Assembly (NCBI RefSeq): GCF_000003815.2
Contig: NC_049981.1
Span: 5,150,477-5,178,241, forward strand
Direction of reading: 5' to 3'
Length of the DNA: 27,765 bases
Source: Branchiostoma floridae
Taxonomy: Eukaryota; Chordata; Leptocardii; Amphioxiformes; Branchiostomatidae
Below the pieces are notes generated by a model. That model was not told the origin of the DNA. It saw only the letters and a list, made by a program, of their open reading frames with translations, and did no database searches. The position numbers were made by a program, and so were the translations under genes. Shown piece by piece: positions 26,101 to 27,765 of the stretch; position 1 is the first letter of the stretch, and every line of letters begins with the position of its first letter.

Positions 26101-27027
26101 TTTGCTAAAGGCATCGCTCATTGCATAAACTTCGTCTTTACGTTGTCTTATCTTTGTTTCCTATTGGACAATCAAAAATTGTCTCTAGCTCGTAAGGTAT
26201 TTAAGCAGTTTATAACAGATCTCTTCACTTACAATGACTTAAGACAGTATATGCTATCTGAAACGTCAGGCCGTTACCAAAATCATACATATCCAGTTGC
26301 TTGAGTAACTAACTGCATCCTGACGTATCTTAAGGCCCCTTCACACGAGAGCAAGAACGCCGTCAGAATGAAAATTCTTTTCTATTCCTGGGAATTCGTT
26401 GTGTATTCTAGACATTCTTACTGCATTCCAGATATTTGTGCCTGTTCTTTTGCCCCAAAGTTTTTGACATGCTAAAACTTTCGAGGTGCATTTGAAGTGG
26501 AGAACGGCATTCAAAGTGTATTCTAAGTGTATTTTAACTATCATAATTCTAACTGCAGTATGACCGCATTCTACGGCATTCCAACCTTATTCTTATCTCA
26601 TTCGATGGAGAACCAAAACGGCAAGCCAGTTCAAATCCTGCCAGAATGTGGCCAAAAGAATATCTGAAATGCAGTGAGAATTTGTAGAATACACTAGGAA
26701 TTATCAGGAATAGAAAAGAATTTTCATTCTGACGACATTTTGGCTCATTCCTTCTCGTGTGAAGGGGATATAAGGTCCATTTGGAATTCCCACCCGAATG
26801 GCCCCGAATGTGGCCTATATACTTAATTCCTGCTGGTTCTGCTTGATTCCTGCTAATTCGGTTTGAGTGTAAAGTCCCTATAAAGCTCGTACCTTGGCAT
26901 ACGAGATGGCGTCAAAGATCTCGCTGATCTCGTCGGGATGATTGACAGGCACGTAGATGGGGTGGGAGTTGCCGAGTCCGTCCGGCTGGAATACCGACTG
27001 CAGGTCATCAACCACGAACTGGTCTTT
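17020..27027 (-). CDS. M1-family aminopeptidase N-like protein, 3' half (14 exons, 5'-partial)
   Basis: Fourteen exons join in frame to 1614 nt (537 residues). The protein is a zinc metallopeptidase of the APN/ERAP type, which removes N-terminal residues from peptides, usually as a type II membrane ectoenzyme. Visible: FDAISYAKGG (the Tyr that stabilises the transition state in this family), the beta-domain, then the helical ERAP1_C-like domain from about residue 194 (WIVVNIDQKNYYRVNYD). Two cysteine pairs keep the family spacing: CRLGNETC, and CNAV...LGC 36 apart. Further signatures are AWDF-like GWDFVRAKW, LGGFSSLSRLI, FNTEFQLQ and IEQAIERTKTNIRW. GAMEN, HExxH and the anchor are missing because the 5' half lies beyond 27765. 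The exact orthologue (APN, glutamyl or ERAP-like) cannot be decided from this half. Confidence 0.93.
17210..17330 (-). repeat. repeat fragment with CTGAAGAAGG...GAAA motif
   Basis: Minus strand reads ATCCTGAAGAAGGCAAC, TATG, GTTGCTGAAAA. The arms GCAAC and GTTGC can pair between CTGAAGA and GAAA. The motif resembles the one at 15411-15440 and fits the conserved core order of hammerhead motifs or the tails of Penelope-like repeats; the rest of the fold is not visible. Lies in the last aminopeptidase intron. Confidence 0.4.
17666..17820 (-). mobile_element. 3' tail of a LINE-like element in the last aminopeptidase intron
   Basis: On the minus strand: TATAAGCCACGAGGC, a poly-pyrimidine stretch, GTGCAAAATAAATT and a tail of ATCAAATCAAATCAA at 17683-17697. 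The short tandem tail and AATAAA fit a non-LTR 3' end. Family not determined. It lies about 95 bp past the donor of exon 17914-17992. Confidence 0.5.
17914..17992 (-). CDS. aminopeptidase exon 13 in window
   Basis: 79 nt, phase 2 to 0: LGGFSSLSRLIASATDAFNT, EFQLQE. Matches GG.SF..SLI......F.TE.EL. Donor GTATCA. Confidence 0.92.
18523..18663 (-). CDS. aminopeptidase exon 12 in window
   Basis: 141 nt, phase 2 to 2: HLDRCLNSKEVRRQDARTCI, QYVMQNEYGRSLGWDFVRA, KWTDLQT. RRQDA and GWDFVR.KW are family signatures. Donor GTAAGT. Confidence 0.93.
18943..19248. mobile_element. MITE copy 1 (306 bp, 8-bp target duplication)
   Basis: Left end AAGCTAAGGGCACTACCCGC continues CGTACGTGCAA; the right end is its inverse (TTGCACGTACGGCGGGTTGT, GCCCTTAGCTT), giving 31-bp terminal inverted repeats with about one mismatch. 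AATGTCTA flanks both sides (18935-18942, 19249-19256), an 8-bp duplication as made by hAT- or P-type transposases. No coding capacity. A poly-A run lies near 19191. It ends 18 nt from the donor of exon 19267-19434. Confidence 0.85.
19267..19434 (-). CDS. aminopeptidase exon 11 in window
   Basis: 168 nt, phase 2 to 2: IKADFKTTVYCNAVRYGKVE, DYDFVWDRYRMSTNAAEQSK, LLLGLGCNREPWVLSR. The acceptor is GTCTAG| just before TATTAAAGCGG; the nearer AAAG| would break the frame. The Cys of VYC and the Cys of GLGC are 36 apart, as in the second family disulfide. Confidence 0.93.
19866..19985 (-). CDS. aminopeptidase exon 10 in window
   Basis: 120 nt, phase 2 to 2: FAQVTAIGRYCRLGNETCID, EAKRQFNQWKSEADPDNNNP. 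The C..C spacing of seven equals a disulfide pair known in mammalian aminopeptidase N. NET is a possible glycan site. Donor GTAAGT. Confidence 0.92.
20530..20606 (-). CDS. aminopeptidase exon 9 in window
   Basis: 77 nt, phase 0 to 2: DYYLTRVQNLYDNYGWADQG, DNQLNI. Short helical segment of the C-terminal domain. Donor GTAAGT. Confidence 0.9.
20927..21333. mobile_element. TIR element, short copy, family shared with 26334-26880
   Basis: Left TAA|GCCCTCTTCACACGAGAGC, right GATGTGAAGGCCATA|TAA. A TAA flanks both ends, as in PIF/Harbinger-type insertions (tentative). The interior matches the longer copy (GACATGCTAAAAACTTTCGA, GGGATATAAGGTCCATTTGG) but lacks about 140 bp, including the right fold-back arm. 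It sits at the broken end of the exon-like fragment 21334-21384. Confidence 0.75.
21334..21384 (-). pseudogene. degenerate copy of the 3' end of aminopeptidase exon 8
   Basis: Minus-strand reading FAYIIVTLEKSKDYGML mirrors the exon end LAYLTVMLERSKVYGMF; at DNA level GCTGGAGAAGTCCAAGGACT versus GCTGGAGAGGTCCAAGGTCT. The similarity stops where the TIR element 20927-21333 begins, which removed the expected donor. It probably cannot be spliced as an exon. Confidence 0.65.
21413..21560 (-). CDS. aminopeptidase exon 8 in window
   Basis: 148 nt, phase 2 to 0: SGDLNITVALDMTKYLENEL, DYVPWDAAVGSLAYLTVML, ERSKVYGMFK. Matches G.L....AL..T.YL..E..Y.PW. A degenerate copy of the last 50 bp of this exon lies in the following intron (21334-21384). 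Confidence 0.93.
21672..21946. mobile_element. TIR element with internal direct duplication (275 bp)
   Basis: Ends TAGCCTGCCTGGTACCATCC and GATGGTACCCAGGCTA are inverted; GTTCGCTCC near the left end and GGAGCGAAC near the right extend the pairing. Inside, a segment starting CCGGAAAATAGTTCGCTCCG occurs twice, about 107 bp apart, each followed by TTATACACTA and a second ATACAGT-like word. A TA dinucleotide may be the target duplication. It ends 35 nt from the donor of exon 21982-22037. Confidence 0.75.
21982..22037 (-). CDS. aminopeptidase exon 7 in window
   Basis: 56 nt, phase 0 to 2: VFKKTDRAGLIDNAFSFAR. Matches the RA.LIDDAF.LA motif. Donor GTAAAA is non-optimal but forced by frame and homology. 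Confidence 0.92.
22144..22483. mobile_element. MITE copy 2, same family, opposite orientation
   Basis: Shares the ends (AAGGGCATAACCCGCCGTAC; right TTGCACGTACGGCGGGTTGT) and the interior of copy 1 in reverse order: copy 1 has GGATTTTGGAGCACGCAGAC, copy 2 its complement GTCTGCGTGCTCCAAAATCC. Left end worn and no clear target duplication. Its right end is about 15 nt from the donor of exon 22499-22629. Confidence 0.82.
22499..22629 (-). CDS. aminopeptidase exon 6 in window: start of C-terminal domain
   Basis: 131 nt, phase 1 to 0: TLQGVTPNTDWIVVNIDQKN, YYRVNYDSDNWDKLKTALM, TDHT. NYRVNYD..NW..L is the usual start of the ERAP1_C-like domain. A MITE-like element ends about 15 nt downstream of the donor. 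Confidence 0.93.
23250..23341 (-). CDS. aminopeptidase exon 5 in window: beta-domain
   Basis: 92 nt, phase 2 to 1: YKWYAPLTYSQGTANLDNP, LTQWMTPDDDT. Equivalent to the W.IP.TY......T.WM strand region. Donor GTATGT. Confidence 0.92.
23514..23704 (-). CDS. aminopeptidase exon 4 in window
   Basis: 191 nt, phase 0 to 2: GAKLDGKDVGLPGGNVKTV, MDTWTLQMGYPVISVVANG, then the beta-strand FLFDYTANVTDKYGDLG. VMDTWTLQMGYPV is a family hallmark. NVT is a possible N-glycan site. Donor GTTAAG is weaker than its neighbours. Confidence 0.92.
23903..24793. mobile_element. TIR element, 891 bp, no recognised ORF
   Basis: GTAACATGCATTGGCATAAT, ACCGGTC (23903-23929) and its inverse (24767-24793) match at 26 of 27 positions. 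Nested inside, TATACCGGTCGA (near 23939) recurs inverted as TCGACCGGTATA (near 24549). No clear target duplication. It includes a 61-codon minus frame (24148-24333) that I do not recognise. It lies in the intron between exons 24881-24946 and 23514-23704. Confidence 0.75.
24881..24946 (-). CDS. aminopeptidase exon 3 in window
   Basis: 66 nt, phase 0 to 0: LYLNALAYSNAFHDDLWHYL plus TE, matching the Y....Y.N....DLW..L motif of the family. Donor GTGAGT. Confidence 0.93.
25310..25375 (-). CDS. aminopeptidase exon 2 in window
   Basis: 66 nt, phase 0 to 0: GGSLIYMMVDFLGEDTFRKG plus LT. Equivalent to the KGA..L.ML..FLGE..F..GL helix pair of M1 enzymes. Donor GTAAGT. Confidence 0.93.
25455..25795. 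repeat. cluster of inverted TACCTGCAC words
   Basis: GTGCAGGTA and its complement TACCTGCAC occur at least six times in two clumps (25470-25555 and 25730-25775). CAGGTTAGTGCAGGTA (25483-25498) pairs with TACCTGCACCTAACCTG (25530-25546). It looks like a small fold-back repeat; ends not defined. Confidence 0.5.
25858..26303. mobile_element. fold-back element with about 90-bp arms
   Basis: The left arm (25858-25946) contains CAAGTAACTGGATATGG, TTTTGGTAACGG, ACGTTTCAGATAGCAT and GAAGAGATCTGTTA; the right arm (26212-26303) holds the same words inverted. The spacer is about 265 bp and non-coding. Arms differ at scattered sites, so the insertion is not recent. Confidence 0.8.
26334..26880. mobile_element. 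TIR/fold-back element, long copy, flanked by TAA
   Basis: TAA|GGCCCCTTCACACGAGAGC at the left, GTGTAAAGTCCCTA|TAA at the right. Inside, a perfect 30-bp inverted pair (26361-26390 and 26705-26734) with a diverged extension forms long arms; CTCGTGTGAAGGGG near 26754 inverts the left end. Its right end is 12 nt from the donor of exon 26893-27027. PIF/Harbinger affinity is suggested only by the TAA flanks. Confidence 0.78.
26893..27027 (-). CDS. aminopeptidase exon (first in window): post-active-site segment
   Basis: 135 nt, phase 0 to 0: KDQFVVDDLQSVFQPDGLGN, SHPIYVPVNHPDEISEIFD, AISYAK. It holds the catalytic Tyr (residue 43 of the window protein). In family members this lies a few tens of residues after the zinc ligands. 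Acceptor TGCCAG, donor GTACGA. The donor is followed after 12 nt by a TIR element. Confidence 0.93.
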
Positions 27028-27222
27028 CTGGCAGGCAAGGAAAGGAAACATCGTATTAAGCACTTCTATGTATGGCAATGTATGGCAACAATTAGTGAAT
27101 AATAACACTACGCGGCTACAGAAAAGCAACAAAATATCAGCGATAACATTAAATGGGTGTCGCATTTGGCATAAAGTACAAATATTTTGGCATAATATTG
27201 CCTGATCAGCCCACCCAGTTTT

Positions 27223-27300
27223 GACTCGAAGTGATCAAACACGAACTGGTCTTTTTTTGGGGGGGGGGGGGGATAGGGAAGGCAACCGTATTCAGCACTT
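27223..27300 (-). pseudogene. degenerate copy of an exon start with a poly-C tract
   Basis: 27223-27254 matches the first 32 bp of exon 26893-27027 at 27 positions (AAAGACCAGTTCGTG on the minus strand), and the upstream intron words GTGCT.AATACG also recur. The intervening polypyrimidine tract is a run of 14 C on the minus strand. Reading goes KDQFVFDH and then diverges, so this is probably a non-functional duplicate of the exon's acceptor region. Confidence 0.6.
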
Positions 27301-27360
27301 CACACAATAAAGCCTGTCATGTTAGTATAAGTATATTAGGAGAGGCGTGTAAACTCCACA

Positions 27361-27765
27361 GTCTGTACCTTAACCCTATTCAGACTGGACTGGGGGGGGG
27401 GGGGGGAAAAATGCATGGCCCACTTTTACCCCCTTTACCCATTAACCAGCTTGGGCTAAGACAACCAAAATTGGGGACTTTTCCCAAAAAATTGTTGGGA
27501 ACCATTTTCCACCAAAAAGGAAGGAAAAATTTTTTTCCGGTTGCCCTGGCAACCGGTTTTTTAAAAGCGTATTTTTCAAAAATCCCCAATTTTGATCCAA
27601 CATTGGGAAGTTAAAAATTTCTTGCCATGCCACACTTATTTTCCAATATCGGTAAAATCTGAAATATCTTAAAGGAACATTTATAAATAAAAATTCCTAA
27701 ATTATGCCAAAGGAAAGGCCGAATTGGGCCAAATCCCAGAAGGCCGACAGCCACCTAACCAAAAG
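27361..27765. other. homopolymer-rich tail, possible repeat or low-quality sequence
   Basis: Starts with a run of 15 G and continues with very frequent short homopolymers (CCCC, AAAAAA, TTTTTTT, GGGG) unlike the rest of the window. No exon of the aminopeptidase is recognisable here. Confidence 0.4.

Overview
The window reads as animal nuclear DNA. It carries two multi-exon genes with GT-AG introns, a degenerate non-LTR retrotransposon, several small inverted-repeat elements and two minisatellites. Gene structure, repeat style and the protein families fit a lancelet (Branchiostoma, amphioxus) best; that assignment is from general impression, not a search. Two assembly gaps (1668-1884 and 6210-6507) interrupt the left part.

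Layout: 72-2116 is a 5'-truncated, frameshifted non-LTR retrotransposon on the minus strand. 2117-6209 has no recognisable gene; it holds a 20-bp palindrome, a GC-rich stretch with a 176-bp tandem duplication and hairpins, and an array of TTTAAG/TTTACG-like words that runs into the second gap. 6787-12492 (minus) is a complete-looking nine-exon gene predicted to encode a 507-residue single-pass membrane protein: signal peptide, two F5/8 type C (discoidin) domains, Ser/Thr-rich stalk, transmembrane helix and basic tail. Its predicted ectodomain has no cysteine. A 61-bp minisatellite (12540-13475) starts about 50 bp upstream of its start codon. 13476-15880 is intergenic with retrotransposon scraps.

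17020-27027 (minus) is the 3' half of an M1-family aminopeptidase N-like gene: 14 exons that join in frame into 537 residues, including the transition-state tyrosine region and the ERAP1_C-like C-terminal domain. The zinc-binding HExxH exon must lie beyond the right edge. Directly at its stop codon starts a roughly 23-unit, 51/43-bp minisatellite whose unit contains the last codons and the stop codon of the gene itself.

Most of the larger aminopeptidase introns contain a terminal-inverted-repeat or fold-back element. Four of these end within about 12-35 bp of a 5' splice site, and two intronic fragments look like degenerate copies of neighbouring exon ends. No new enzymatic system is evident. 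The most notable points are the stop-codon-derived minisatellite, the linked two-type 61-bp array at the other gene's promoter, the cysteine-free twin discoidin receptor, and the crowding of MITE-like elements against splice donors.
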